This document shows positions 9,875 through 21,269 of a stretch of 64,000 nt of DNA, piece after piece (within the stretch, counting starts at the first letter, position 1; every line of letters begins with the position of its first letter). The position numbers and the translations under genes were made by a program. The notes under the pieces are model-generated. The model saw only the letters and a list, made by a program, of their open reading frames with translations. It did not search any database and was not told the DNA's origin. The stretch is from Amblyomma americanum (lineage: Eukaryota; Arthropoda; Arachnida; Ixodida; Ixodidae): contig NC_135497.1 in NCBI RefSeq assembly GCF_052857255.1, positions 192,113,485-192,177,484 of the forward strand. The letters run 5' to 3'.

Positions 9875-10941
9875 CTGAGAGGTTGGTGGAACGTCAGATG
9901 ACCCAGCAGTGAAGAGGTGCGGGTTGAAGGGACAAAAGAATGATTTTATTAGTGGGCCGAGCAGCACTGGTCGAAGATTGCACAGTGCTGGACGTGTCGT
10001 GAATTTCAGCCACACATTCTTGTTGGCGTTTAGATATATTAACTGCTGACAGGCCTCGTACATATACATCTATTGCTTTGAAATTCCCCCACCCCTCTCC
10101 TCGCCGCTCCGAAGAACTTTCTAACGAGTCCTCCTCCCTGTAGATATTTTCTGGGATGGCGTCCCCCTCTTAAGTGAGTGGTTGGCAGGCGTAAAACGCC
10201 ACCTAACCTTTAACAGCACACTGAAAAGTTTTTCGTGCATTCAGAGTCTGACTCCTGGATTAACCCCTAGATCGATCAACGTGGCGATTAAAGAGCGCTT
10301 GTCACAGGGCACTCTTTATCGCACTTCTGTTTTCGCTGTAGTTGGCAACATGAATCGCAGATACTTTGGCTGCCGTCGTCTTGTCGCATCATGAAAGCTA
10401 GTCTCTGCCTGCTTGAGTATCGATTCACAGAACACCTTAGCCGTTGTTGAGAGGAGACGAAACAAATGAGCGCGTACAGAGCGCTCGCAAGCGCACGCGG
10501 AGCCTACTCTTGCATCAGTTGGCCAGTGTAGAGAAGCGTGACTGGCTCAGTCTGCGTGCTACTGTCGGCGGGCAGGTCGGTCTGCGTGCTTCGTGACCAC
10601 ACATCCGGCTCCCAGCACCGCGCGCAGTAGCTCTGGAATGGCAGCCGCGGCACCGAGTCGGCTGCCTTCGGCTGCCTGCATTACCGGCCGCCAAAGGAAA
10701 GCGTCTTTAAGTGTGGCAGGCGACTAGATTTGATAGCAACTATACATTGGCTGCATGCCCTCGGTAAAGCGAAATTGACTAAACACTCTCACGAGTACAT
10801 AACGAAACGTTACGACCCGTTTAAAAGCGAAACAACGTTCACTAATAGCATTTGTATTCCAATTTTCTTCGTCGTGTGAGCGATTCCTTTGGACATCATC
10901 TTCTAGCCCCTCGCAGTCCACAAAAGAGCCGCGAAAGTGCG

Positions 10942-11286
10942 CTATGCTATTAGCAGCTCGTAACACGCAGTCTTCGTGCCTGATTTGTATAACGCAGTCT
11001 TGACTGTGTTCCTCAGCGCAGCAAGAACACTGGAATTAAGTGAGCGTGGGTATACGGCTTTAAAAAGCGCTATAACCGACAGGGACATGGCGAAGTTCCT
11101 GCGCCGTCCATAATACCGCTTGTGGCGGTCAATTCGCCTGCAGCACGCACAGCTGGTATGGGCGGACGTAAAAGAAGCGGAACGCAAAAGGGAGCGCAGC
11201 ATCTTCCGAAGTACATTGCCTTGTGCGAAGCTGCACATAGCAGCACCAGATTCTACAGCTTCCTCCTTTGCTAGATCATCTCGCAT
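10942..11286 (-). CDS. Unrecognised 114-codon ORF, probably repeat-derived
   Basis: This is the longest ORF in the area, with a Cys-rich patch (SAHTSCACCRR) followed by a basic segment. Codon ends are only partly GC-rich. The plus strand is also open over much of the same stretch (11120-11455), which argues for chance or a transposon relic. No domain or splice signal decides it. Confidence 0.15.
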   Translation of the reverse strand: MRDDLAKEEAVESGAAMCSFAQGNVLRKMLRSLLRSASFTSAHTSCACCRRIDRHKRYYGRRRNFAMSLSVIALFKAVYPRSLNSSVLAALRNTVKTALYKSGTKTACYELLIA

Positions 11287-11697
11287 TGGAGCGCAGCACC
11301 CTCGAAGACAATCCTCAAACGACGCTACGAACGCTGAGCATCAATTACTTGTCCGTGTACGCCTGCATGGACAAAATTATGAAAAAATCATAGTGCTGCG
11401 GCTTCCGTGTTGGCAACGCAGCACCCAGCAGCCTTGCCGGGTGCTGGTATTATAAAAACAGAAAAAAATTACAGGTCTGCTCTGCAAGAGCAAGGTTTGA
11501 ATGTCTTAGCAAACAATTGACCACACTATAGCTTCTTGGCTATTTTTCAAACCACTCTAAACACCTTTTGTTGGCCGTTGCAAACGCTTTGTTTTATTCC
11601 CTCTTAATTAACCCCTGCGTTCCACTGCCGCCACCGTCTTGTTCACACTGAATCATTCTTCTTCTTATTTGAGACACTGGCGTGTTTGAGGCGTGCT

Positions 11698-11751
11698 TGA
11701 GACGCTGTTTAAGACACTGTTTAAGACACTGTTTAAGACACTGTTTAAGGC
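11698..11751. repeat. 12-bp minisatellite, four units
   Basis: The unit GACACTGTTTAA (first unit GACGCTGTTTAA) repeats about four times in tandem. It produces the periodic peptides seen in both strands of the region, which are not genes. Confidence 0.85.
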
Positions 11752-12362
11752 ACGGCAACGCATTGGCCGTATTTCCTGGTCGATGTACAGCGCGAAGCCG
11801 ATGCAACTGGGCGACGCGCGAAGGTTTTTTAAAGGCGAGCGCGCGGTAGCTTTTCATGACGTCAACGGAGGCAGAGTCTGTTTATGTTCACCTCTATCCG
11901 TTAAGTAACATTGCTCTTGTGGTGTCTATAAAGCCAGGAAATAAACAAAGAAAACTGGTCGTGGGTAGAAGGTTCCGTATTTGCTTCCTGCGAGAAATCC
12001 TTGGGTTGGAATGTAACCCGTTGAAATTTGTTCTTTTCTGTTTGTGTGACGCAGAAGGACCAGACACGAATCGCTGAAACCGCTTACCGCGGCCAGTAAT
12101 TATAGCGCATTAAAAAATGGCGCACGAATTCACGTGGTTGAGGCCAAATGCGAGTTAGGTGTGCTAGCACTTGGGATTTTACTTCGCTTTCGGTTCAGGC
12201 TACGTTTTCTAGAACAAGCAGGCTTGAGATAAAGGTCGGCGAAATCGGAATTAAGATCTGCCTTAAGGGCATAAAGCGATAGCGTTAGTGGGTTGACGTC
12301 CATATATGGAAGAACTGCTCATTATCTACTTTACATTTACAGATACTGGGACTCCTCATAGC

Positions 12363-12480
12363 CTTCCCGGCGCAGTGGTGCAGCGGTTAAGCGATGTGCC
12401 ACTGCCCTGATACGACAGGTGCTGCCACCGGTGGGGCTTGTGAGACCCAGGTTGTCCTTCCCGAGCAACTTCAAGGTCAT
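12363..12480 (+). mobile_element. tRNA-derived SINE head
   Basis: GGCGCAGTGGTGCAGCGGTTAAGCGAT... resembles a tRNA A-box region and is followed by further conserved sequence through GGTGGGGCTTGTGAGACCC. It cannot be folded into a complete tRNA, and continues into non-tRNA sequence (CAACTTCAAGGTCATGG). This fits a tRNA-headed SINE of arthropods. The 3' end is not defined. Confidence 0.5.
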
Positions 12481-12987
12481 GGAGAGAGGCTTCGGACAGA
12501 CTAACATCGGCGAAACCAGAGATTGGAGATTTTATAATAACGCTGAATTGTCTATGAAGATGTCAGTCGGCGAAGGGCTTGAAAACTTTCGCTTTCATTT
12601 TCGCTGCCGACAATCAACTAGTTTCTTGCTGCTAGATTTAAGGATAAATTAGTCATTAGCCCCCACCTTATAGCGCAGCCATGCTGCTACACAGGAAAGC
12701 TGCGCAACGGTCTCGTAATCTTCGCAGGTTAAGAAAACTTAGCCCCGGTCCGGCGCTTCGCTTCCCGCTCAACTTTGTGGAATTCCTATTGGACTGCCGT
12801 GCTATTTACGACGCAGCCCTGAGTAACGAGAAGCTTGGCTGAGACCACGAAACGCGCGTATCGTCTGCTTCTCGGATGATGCTCGCGACCTACTTATCAT
12901 AGCTGTGTTAGCGGTTAATAGCACGAAAGAACGCCGGGCAGGACGCCACCGGCGGGGCGTGGAGGAGTGCGCCTTACTTCCTGCTAG

Positions 12988-13200
12988 TGGCCGCCACCTG
13001 GGCCTCGGTCTCGCACCGCCTGGGCGGTGGTGTGGGCGTCGAGCGGGCCGACCACAGCAGCTCGGAGAGCGAACAGGGCAGGAAGCAGAAGGACGGCGTG
13101 CTGGCCGCCCTGCGAGGCTGCACTGGCGTCGGCGTCAGCACCGACAGCGTCGGCGGGGACGAGGCCCTGCGGTGCGACCTCAGGCCCGGGCTGCTTAGCG
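12988..13200 (+). CDS. GC-rich candidate exon of unknown gene
   Basis: A pyrimidine-rich acceptor (CCTTACTTCCTGCTAG, AG at 12986-12987) leads into a frame with almost every codon ending in G or C: AATWASVSHRLGGGVGVE..., then ...VLAALRGCTGVGVST and ALRCDLRPG. It begins with two bases, and if the donor is the GTGTCT at 13201 it leaves one (phase 1-1, 213 bases). From about 13195 the GC-ending codon signal moves to the +1 frame (CLAVSPSRRALRWE...PCFSRFICERK), up to the TGA at 13339-13341. Either there is a frameshift, making this a pseudogene or a sequence error, or a tiny intron was missed. No domain is assigned. Confidence 0.4.
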
Positions 13201-13341
13201 GTGTCTCCATCGCGTCGGGCCCTGCGCTGGGAGGCGCTCGGCGAGGCCCGGCCTCGGCAAAGAGCGCCGTGCTTCTCGCGCTTCATCTGCGAGCGCAAGG
13301 ACGGGTGGCGGCGCGCACCGCGAGACGGCGACCCATGGTGA

Positions 13342-14556
13342 AGAAAAAGCCGAGCCGCGCGCTTTAACCGTGCCCGGAGAAACAGAGATATTCTCAATAA
13401 TTTCATTCAGTCATTCATTCATTCTCTTGCGAAGCCAGCCGCCTCAATAATTACGAAGGCTTAATACGAAACGATTCGTAATTGGATCTTCGCAAACGAG
13501 CTAAGCGTCCCTTCACACATTTTTCACCTCACAACTTTTGTCTTTCGGTACGATGATATCAGGGCTTCCCAGTTTCGATGATCACCGTCCTAGTTTTCTC
13601 TGTCCACAGAGTGGACTTACTCTACTTCTGTGCAGGATCTACCGGAAGGCAGCTATACGATTCCCATAGTTGCAAGCGATCTGCGGTCTTTTCTACTCCG
13701 AGCATTTTTTTTTTTCATTTATGCATGAAGGAAATTTTTGTTACTTAGCTTCATGATTCCTTATTCACGACGGGGAGTGGATTTTTGTGCGGTTAGTGTC
13801 GAGCCGCGAGCACGAATCATTGGGCGGGAAAGAAAAGAAGATAAAGTGTCAGAACTCAAGGACAGTTTTTGCGTGACGGTTTAGTTTCAGCGTTGCTCGT
13901 TTCTGCCATGGATTGGCGTAAGTACTCTGCCTATTGAAAACAAAGAGCCTCATTTACAGGCAGCGCACTGTTTTTAAGGAGGGGTTGCCTCCAAACTCCT
14001 AACGAGTATTACGAACCTGCTTGGGGCAACAGTTTAACATGCACGAGTAGGTAACGTCAGGATCAGTGATAACATTTCTTTAAGCGCCTATGCGCGGTGC
14101 TTATATTGACATCACTACCATTTTTGCGCTCCGTCGAAAAGCGTTGTTGCTAATGTTTGTATACACTTAGCACCGAAAAATTTTTGCGTATCGGATTCAT
14201 GAAAGATCCGCAGCCTCGCGCACCCTCAGGAATCTTCCTTGATTGGTGTAGTCGCACAAATAGCATCTGAGTAGCTACCATTTGCAGCGTCCTTTCCCAA
14301 GAGGCATGACTATTTGCATTTTCGACAAATATTTCGTACCACAAACTTTTAGAGCCGATAATACGTCAACGCTCGTTTATAGCCTTATTTATGCCTACGT
14401 TTTGAGATTTGTTCGTCCTGTTTGCCAGTGGTTTCGTCACATGCAACTGTCTAGCAGGCTGTTCTTTCAATCATGAAGTTATGAGGCAGTTCAGGATAGT
14501 CACAACTCTGACGCTACCATGGCGAAATGCAGCGAGTGTGCAGTACTTCTCGTGTT
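13342..14556. other. No gene recognised
   Basis: Ordinary AT-rich sequence. The two opposed ORFs near 14150-14476 have no domain or codon signal. Confidence 0.35.
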
Positions 14557-15357
14557 ATTAATAAGAAAGCGTTACATAATCCATTAGCACAAAGGCCTCC
14601 GTCGCCGCCCATCGCACGAAATTCCTCAGTGACGTCAACATGCTCTCGCATGACGTCATCAGTAGCGTAGAAGATAGTGACGTCTACGACCAAGAAGGAA
14701 AATAAGATTTCTTCCGATCACGCAGCCCGTAGGCCACAACAGCGCGTTTACTTTTTGGCGCATAAAGGTGAACCTAGTGTATGCGTTTTATTATAACTGT
14801 ATGCTAATGTATTGGTGTTTCATTAGAAATTAGGGAATCTTATATTGAACCTCACAACAGAGCTCACGATGACACAATGATTTCGCATTCAAAGCACGTA
14901 AGATTTCTTAACTGCCCTCCGTTATTTTATGTTCCAATTCAGAATTTGAAAGAAATTGCGGAGGGCACTTAAGACTGCTTATGTGCTTTGAATGCGAAAG
15001 CATTGTGTCATCGTGAGCTCTGTTGTGAGGTTCAATATAACATTCCTTCCTTTATAATGACACTCATATGCATTAGCATACAGTTATAAGAAAACGCATA
15101 GACTAGGTTCACCTTTATTCGCCAAAAAGTAAACGCGGTGTTGTGGCCTACGGCCTGCGTGATCACCTCGCGATCTGAATGTCCTTGATGGAATTCCCCG
15201 CGCCTTCGGAAGAAATTTTATTTTTTCATATTTGCTGTCAATGTCAGTATCTCTTTGCCCACTGCTGATGTCGTTCGTCACTGAGTAATTTCGTGCCATG
15301 GACGGCGACGGACGGCGGCTTTTGTGCGAATCGGACATACAGTGATTTCGCATTAAT
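14557..15357. mobile_element. Foldback element with long inverted arms
   Basis: Two arms of roughly 350-380 bases face each other around about 14945. The inner arms are nearly identical: GATCACGCAG...TACTTTTTGG on the left is matched by CCAAAAAGTA...CTGCGTGATC on the right, and the GTGTCATCGTGAGCTC block also pairs. The outer arms (ACGAAATTCCTCAGTGACG against its complement near 15280) are more diverged and carry indels. The outermost match is ATTAAT at 14557 and 15352. There is no transposase ORF. It looks like a non-autonomous foldback transposon. Confidence 0.8.
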
Positions 15358-16295
15358 ATACACATGACATACTTGGAGAAACTCAAACTTTATGACGCTT
15401 TAATAATGTAGTACGCATAGCTTTTCGCTTCAAGCACCATAACAGTGGGGCACAGCGTTGTTTAGAGCCTGTCGCCACATAAAAGTTTCCAACAAGCTCT
15501 CTCTGGGCGACCCTGTGTTGGTCGCCTGCCTGTTGTGTGCACATGGCGCAAGCATGGTGGAGGCGATAGCGCGATCTCTGTGCAGTTGTTCGTAGCAATT
15601 AAAAATCAGGTGTTTTGACACCTGCGTAGGCCGTTGGAACGGTCTGTAGAGTTACATCAACGTTCATCCAATTAATCTATTTAGGTGGAGCAATTGCCGA
15701 GAGACCACTGAAAGCTATTCCCGCCTGTACATAAACACCACTGTTAAGAACGAAGACGCAGCCGGAGTGCAACCGTTTATTTCGACGACAACCATGCGAC
15801 TACAGACACAAAGAGAGTTTTCTTCCGTGTATGTATAACAGTCAAATAACGATCGCGGCTTCCGACGCAGACACGCGGTCGAGTCACGCGCATGGAGTAG
15901 TAACAAGCACTAACTCCGGCGGTAGCTTCACGAATACAGGAACCTTGGCTGCACGAATCAATTTTATCTCCTCGCCGCGTGGCCTGTGCTGGCCTCGCAA
16001 CACTTCACAGTAAAATAATAGTGCGTATACAACAACCACCACCGCCATCACCCCCTTTAAGTGGCAGATATGCCTGCACCATTATGCCCTAATAATCACA
16101 TTTTGATTGTGTGGGTCAGCGTGATCTTTCTGCATCCCTTTTCTGTTGATATCTTTACACAAGAGGACCTTTTATTTATAACTAAGATATGGGCAGTTTT
16201 GATTCTTGCCTGTCTGCGACGTACCGATGATCTTTCGTTTGATAATGCAACTCGAAGCCTCAGCCATAAATGTCTTTATTAGCACTTCCTGTTAG
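15358..16295. other. No gene recognised
   Basis: Short ORFs on both strands (for example 15383-15621 minus in two frames) with no domain, repeat or splice support. Confidence 0.35.
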
Positions 16296-16475
16296 CATCC
16301 TTAGTAGCAAACATCCGAATGCGCCAGCCTCTCCTAGGCGCGAGGCGACGCCAAGACGTGCATCTCGTAGCGAGGGGACGCCTCCTAATGCATCCGGCTT
16401 CAAAGGACGCTCAGCGAAATCCCAGCGCCCGGCCACAGCCTTGAGCGGGCCACCGGGAAGACAGCTGATGCAACC
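16296..16475 (+). CDS. Candidate Ser/Pro/Arg-rich cytoplasmic exon
   Basis: The acceptor CACTTCCTGTTAG (AG at 16294-16295) opens a frame that continues as a 579-base ORF to 16848. The first part is rich in Ser, Pro, Arg and Gly (SPRREATPRRASRSEG, NASGFKGRSAKSQRP, SGPPGRQ), typical of a disordered cytoplasmic tail. A donor at 16476 (GTCACC, weak) leaves two bases. That matches the entry phase of the membrane exon at 21163 and would give a Pro at the junction. If that donor is wrong, the ORF may run further. This is a hypothesis resting on phase fit and composition. Confidence 0.3.
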
Positions 16476-19143
16476 GTCACCGGGGGCATTTGATCACATT
16501 GTGATGCGCTTGGGGAAAGCAGGGCATAGTGCAGGGAAGTCGCAGGTTACGGTGCTATGCAAGGCCTCAAAGTTCGTGTCTGTTACCGGATTCTGCGACG
16601 GTGTAATTATGTCTATAGGTTATTTTCTTAACTTTGTCGTGGACATGTTTGCCCTCTTCCTCACCGCTTCTCCACCGGCCACAGAGGCTGAATGCGCCAC
16701 GCCGTGTGTATACACAGGCATTCGTGCTGGAGCGGACTTGATAAGCATCTACAGTTTATTATTACAGCGGGACCTGTTTCTGGGAGGCCATCCAACGGGG
16801 ACACACGCGTACTTCGTGAAGCAGGTTCATAGCGCGCCTGCTAGGTAGCGCTGTGCGCAATATGGTTTCGCGGCGCACTCAAGCGAAGGATCTAGTGTCG
16901 CTCAAGACTTCTTTATTTCGACTTTCAATAGTCGTGTACAACCGCTGCTGCAACATGGTCAACATTTCATCGCGTACGTACTTTGCATGCGCCACGACAG
17001 GAGAGGCTGCCGTCGTTTCGCTGGCAGTCACCACAGAGCACTCGGGGTTCGAGTTGCGCGAGCGCAGCTATGAATGGATATGCGATAGCGATCTGATTTC
17101 TTTTCGGTTTGCACTGCGAAACATGAAGTGTTTAATAGTCGATTAAATTCGTGCGATATCATCGGACATGCTGTACCGGCTCGGCGTCAGGCTGCGTCTC
17201 GTCACCTACAACTACAACAAACTGTTCGGTAGGCTGGATGTGATCGTTTAGTGCTTGTGATACATTACTGTAGAGTAATAATATCAGGCCGAGCCTCAAA
17301 CTGCACATAATCGAAAATTGCATCACACGCATAGCACTCCACACAGGTGCCACTTTGTTTCGCGCTTCACGCAGCAATTGTAATTAAAGACGTTGGAAGT
17401 AATAATAATTCTTATTATTGTCATTACTATTATTTTCCTGCTGTAGTTGTCGTCATCGTTGTAACGTTAGAAACTTCTTCATAGCTTGTTCCTTGCCATG
17501 CTTCTCATATTTGACATTTTTTGCTTATTCGCTTATTTCAGATGGCATCTCGCTTCGCTTCTATCCCGCCGGAGATGAGTCCGAGTTGTAAGCATTCAGA
17601 GTTTCATATGACGTACAGCTGTTTTACTAAAATCCTGTGATATTCGAAGGCTGGCCACCGCCTGTCAACGAGTAACAATTGAAAGTATTGGCTTTTAAGC
17701 TACTCTGCATCTAGGTGAAAGACGTCATGCCCATGCAATCAGCTTCCTCCCTCAAAGAATGGCTATATACGTAAAATGCTTATTTTAATATATCTTTAAT
17801 TTAATTACAATTTAGCCCAATCAAAAATTACTAACAAATTAAAGAACCAGCCTTTAATTGTTTATTTAACGTCAGTCTTCCTACTACTATCTTTATATTC
17901 TATATTCTGCACTTCAATATCGCGCATCAATAGGCGACAGCGCTTTCTCAGTGAGGAGTATATAGACATTAAAAGTATCAATAAGAGCTAGTTTTTCATT
18001 CATGTACATCACTCCTATATATGCGCGGGCAGCCCACTTTTTTCTGTTTTTATTTTTTTCCTGAGAAAGTTGCACAAGTCACTTTTAATAACTTGGATCA
18101 TAACGGACAGTAGGTATTTCAAACTTCGGCGCAGGTATGCTATCTCACAGATAAAGTAGGTAACTGTCAGGGATTACAGCAGAGAAATGTCGTGCGTCTA
18201 CTGAGGCACCCTCGAGTGTGCTTGCTTTCCCACATCCCTGCCGTAGCCATTTGTTCAGCAGCCGTTAGCTGTGTCCTAGACTTCAAAACTGGCGTATTCG
18301 AAACGTATTAGGGGTGGCTGCTCAGACGCGGATTATGTTCTGAAAATTGAACAGATTATCTTCCTATAAACTGCTTGGTTAACGCGTTAAAGCGACCTGT
18401 ATTTGCTGTCGCTGGATCCTCCAAAGGTGTGTGCAGCCATGATGTAACACAGGATTCTGAAAAAATGAAAAAAAAAAAGTTTTGTGCTGCGGACGGAACA
18501 CATAGTTGTGGACAGTCGTACTGCTAGTCCCAGTTCTGATTCTTTCGGGCAAATCAGCCCAAATTCCTAGAGGCGTAATGTAGAGGCTTTTTCAGGTAGC
18601 CAAGAGGTCTCCTCTATCTTGGACAACAGCTCTTTCATGACGCACGTCCAATTCATTTTTGACATTATTGCAAAGAAGGCAACCTAGAAAAATAGTCTTG
18701 TGTCACGTGCGATCATATGCATTTCTCGCATTGTCGCAGTACTACTCATGTGAACGAACACCCTACAAAAAAAAATATTTTCCCCTGGAAATGCTAAGCA
18801 GCTTGACCTTAATCTCCAAGTTTCATGAACTGTGCCGTCTGTGATGAATGCAGAATAACACAATCAATAGAGAATCATGTCGCTTTTGCGAACAGCAAGA
18901 AGGAAAGGAAAAGAAAGGAATAAAGTACACGCTTGAGATTCGCTTGCCCATGAAATAAATCCGCCCGAAAAGATAGTTGAAGGGCACTTGCGTGCTGCAG
19001 CTAACGGCCACCACCGCGCACCTTCGAGATTGACGCTAATGGTTTGGAGAGTGGCTCGATCGCAGTGCACCGTTGTAGCTTATGGCTCGGATTCGGGAAA
19101 CGAGGCCCCTAACTTAGAAAAATGATCGCAGTGCTAAATGAGC
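16476..19143. other. Probable intron or intergenic DNA
   Basis: If 16296-16475 and 21163-21269 are linked this lies in their intron. ORFs at 16853-17146 and 18823-19070 are AT-ending and unrecognised. A minus-strand frame near 16995-17090 with a C-x2-C-x8-C-x3-C pattern before a GTACGT donor was considered, but it is too short to call. Confidence 0.3.
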
Positions 19144-19313
19144 GGGGACGCAGACAGGGCACGAATACGAACAGGACGAGCCCTGCACAGAGCCCAGTGT
19201 AGAAGAAATGCTATGCAAAAGCACAGATGTTTGTACAGCTTTCGCATGCATTTCTTCTACACTGACCTCTGTGCAGCGCTCGCATTATCGTGTCTGTAGG
19301 CTGTCGGCGTCCC
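19144..19313. repeat. Hairpin element, about 170 bp
   Basis: GGGACGCAGACAGGGCACGA...CAGTGTAGAAGAAATG is inverted as CATTTCTTCTACACTG...CGTGTCTGTAGG...GTCGGCGTCCC, with about 20-30 unpaired bases in the middle. The arms are about 80 percent alike outside the perfect central CAGTGTAGAAGAAATG block. It is likely a small foldback MITE. Confidence 0.75.
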
Positions 19314-19557
19314 AGTTTATTTCGCGCTGCGAACATTTCTAACCCGGATTCACATAATATTACCCTAAGATCTGTCATTTTGCTAAGTCCCTAACTTCAG
19401 CACTCCTGTTGAAAAAGAAAGGTGAAAACGTTTCAGGCGCTATACAGCGACGGAAATTGTTCCGTTTTTCATTGTCCGCAGAGCCGTAGGTATATTTCCT
19501 TTCGTAACCCACAGATGGCGCGACCAGTATCGCAAAGAGGCTGTGAAGAGAACGGTT

Positions 19558-20500
19558 TGAACAGTTTTATTGAAAAAAGAAGTACAGGTAAGAAGTACAT
19601 AAATTAATTATTACAGAATGAGGTCCCAAAGTGGAAACTGTCAAGAGGACCTCCTGATATAATTGTATATATGAAGCAAGATAAACATATGGCAGATAGC
19701 AGCTACATAGCGGAAAATAGGTGCGGTGGAAATTAATAATCAAAACAAACAGTTTAATCATGCTAAATTTTAAAAACACATTTTACAAACACAAAAAGAG
19801 AACATAGTACAAGCACTCAAGCAATAAAGTCTTACACAATAATTACAGGGTTAATTGGCGTGGCAATTGAAGGCAAATAAGCAGTACATAGTTATTTTAA
19901 GTTTTGATGGAATTGTGCTTCGGTACGGAATGATTTGATGATTGCGGGTAACGAGTTCCAGATAGTGATTGCTGAAGATAAAGCCGACTATTTGCCATAA
20001 TTAGTTTTGACTTCCAGAATCAGGAGTTTATGTTGTTCTGCGAATCTAGTATTATTGACGTTAGACAAGCAGAAAGCTGTAAAGATAGGGACAGTAGTGC
20101 TATTGCGACGGGCGCGATAAATCAATAAACCTAGTTTCAGTTGGAGTGAACAAAGGAGAGGTAAGATATTGAGCCTGCTGTAAAAGGGAGCACTGTATGT
20201 GGTGTATGAGCTGAATGTCGTTTTTCTAAAAGATTGATTTTGAAGATGACATAAAGAAGAAAGACGGCTATAATACGTGTTACCCCACGATGATAAACAG
20301 TAATTGAGGTGGCTATGAATGAATGCATAATAAAGTGAGCGAAGAATGCGTTGTTGAAAATAATAACGCGTTCTAATTAGTATACATATACCAAGTGCAA
20401 CTTTTTTGCAAATAGAGTTAGTGTGAAAGTTAAATTTTAAATGTGAATCGAGCGTCACACCAAGAAAAGAGCCAAAATCTATCGTGTCGAACAGAAATCA
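19558..20500 (-). pseudogene. L2/CR1-like LINE, 3' part
   Basis: Minus-strand ORF 20458-19988 reads TLDSHLKFNFHTNSICKK, RSLYYAFIHSHLNYCLSSWG and related blocks, the thumb-like C-terminal region of CR1/L2-type RT. The frame can be followed upstream to about 20500 (FGSFLGVTLDS) and downstream into an AT-rich 3' UTR with TTGGGACCTCATTCTGTAA and a final TTCAATAAAAC near 19570. It is 5'-truncated and lacks the endonuclease and most of the RT. Confidence 0.75.
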
Positions 20501-20891
20501 CTTTCCCTTAGCTTTTACTTTTCTTTCACGCTAATAACGTTACTAGAGGGTCATACTCCAGCGGCAGAAAATGCAGTCGCTCTCACTGACAGTACACGGG
20601 GTGAAAAGTAATTGCGGTTTATGTCGACCATTTGCACCGCAAGTGTTGCCAAGATAGAAATACAATTTCTTATTGCGAATATCTTAAAGGACTGCTGCAA
20701 AGGATATGCAAAAAGAAAATGTCCCAGTAACATAACAAAAAAACGCTGGCTTCTGGTAGGTATAGATTTTTTTTAAGTATTCTTTTTCTTCTTCGCATAC
20801 TTGACACTCTAGTACATGCTTGAGAAAAAGGTCAGTTGGAACTCTTAGGCATTTTGACCGGTTTGTGCGCTCGATAACTCGTGCTTCTGCC

Positions 20892-21092
20892 ACGTGCACA
20901 GTCGCGAGTAAAAAAGATAGCACGTGCCACCAAAGCGGCAGATAGCACCGCTCGGCGCTGTGGTCACGAACACGCCCATAACAAAAGTGCCGAGTGTGTT
21001 CGCAAAGCACGCCGCTGCGCCAGCCGCGCGGTGCGATATTCGCTGCTTCAGTGACGCCATTGTGCTAATCTTTTTTACTCGCGACTGCACGT
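20892..21092. mobile_element. Small MITE with about 30-bp inverted ends
   Basis: ACGTGCACAGTCGCGAGTAA...GATAGCAC at 20892 is inverted at the right end, GTGCTAATC...TTACTCGCGACTGCACGT, ending 21092, with only two small indels. The interior of about 140 bases is not coding. The element lies just upstream of the membrane exon at 21163. ORFs across it are by-products. Confidence 0.75.
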
Positions 21093-21162
21093 CCCGTAAC
21101 GTTCGGGAGTTCTTTGCTGAGAAAAATAGCCTCTTTTTCCTTCCCTTTTCTTTTGTTGGCAG

Positions 21163-21269
21163 GATCCGGGAGAAAGTGGAGCAATGTGTACTCATGATGG
21201 TGGTGGGCATGGTGTCCTTAGGAGGCAGCCTAGGCGTCCTGCTTATGTACATCGCTTACGCATCCCTGA
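21163..21269 (+). CDS. Transmembrane exon of a plus-strand gene
   Basis: A textbook acceptor (CTTCCCTTTTCTTTTGTTGGCAG) opens a frame reading IREKVEQCVLMMVVGMVSLG and then GSLGVLLMYIAYASL. This is one hydrophobic span preceded by charged residues. With the donor GTGCGT at 21270 the exon is 107 bases: one base, 35 codons, one base left. The left-over base joins 22062 to give Asn-Asp-Ser, an N-glycosylation sequon just outside the membrane. A GTAAAC donor four bases later is an alternative, but it breaks phase with the next exon. If unspliced the frame stops at 21277. Function is unknown. The exon phases mirror those of 9744-9874. Confidence 0.55.

Larger units (their letters stand above)
9875..12362. 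other. No firm gene; possible 5' part of the minus-strand gene
   Basis: An upstream exon leaving two bases is needed for the membrane exon at 9744-9874 but was not found with confidence. A GC-rich patch at 10560-10690 has an open minus-strand frame from an ATG near 10683, but its donors are out of phase. The remainder is AT-rich, with the ORF pair near 10.7-11.3 kb and a 12-bp repeat at 11.7 kb. Confidence 0.35.

Noticed and set aside
10590..10683. First exon (ATG) of the minus-strand membrane gene
   Set aside because: The open frame has no donor leaving two bases, so it cannot join 9874 directly.
13190..13341. C-type lectin domain
   Set aside because: Only a FICE-like ending is seen. The tryptophan and glycine motifs and the remaining cysteines of the fold are missing.
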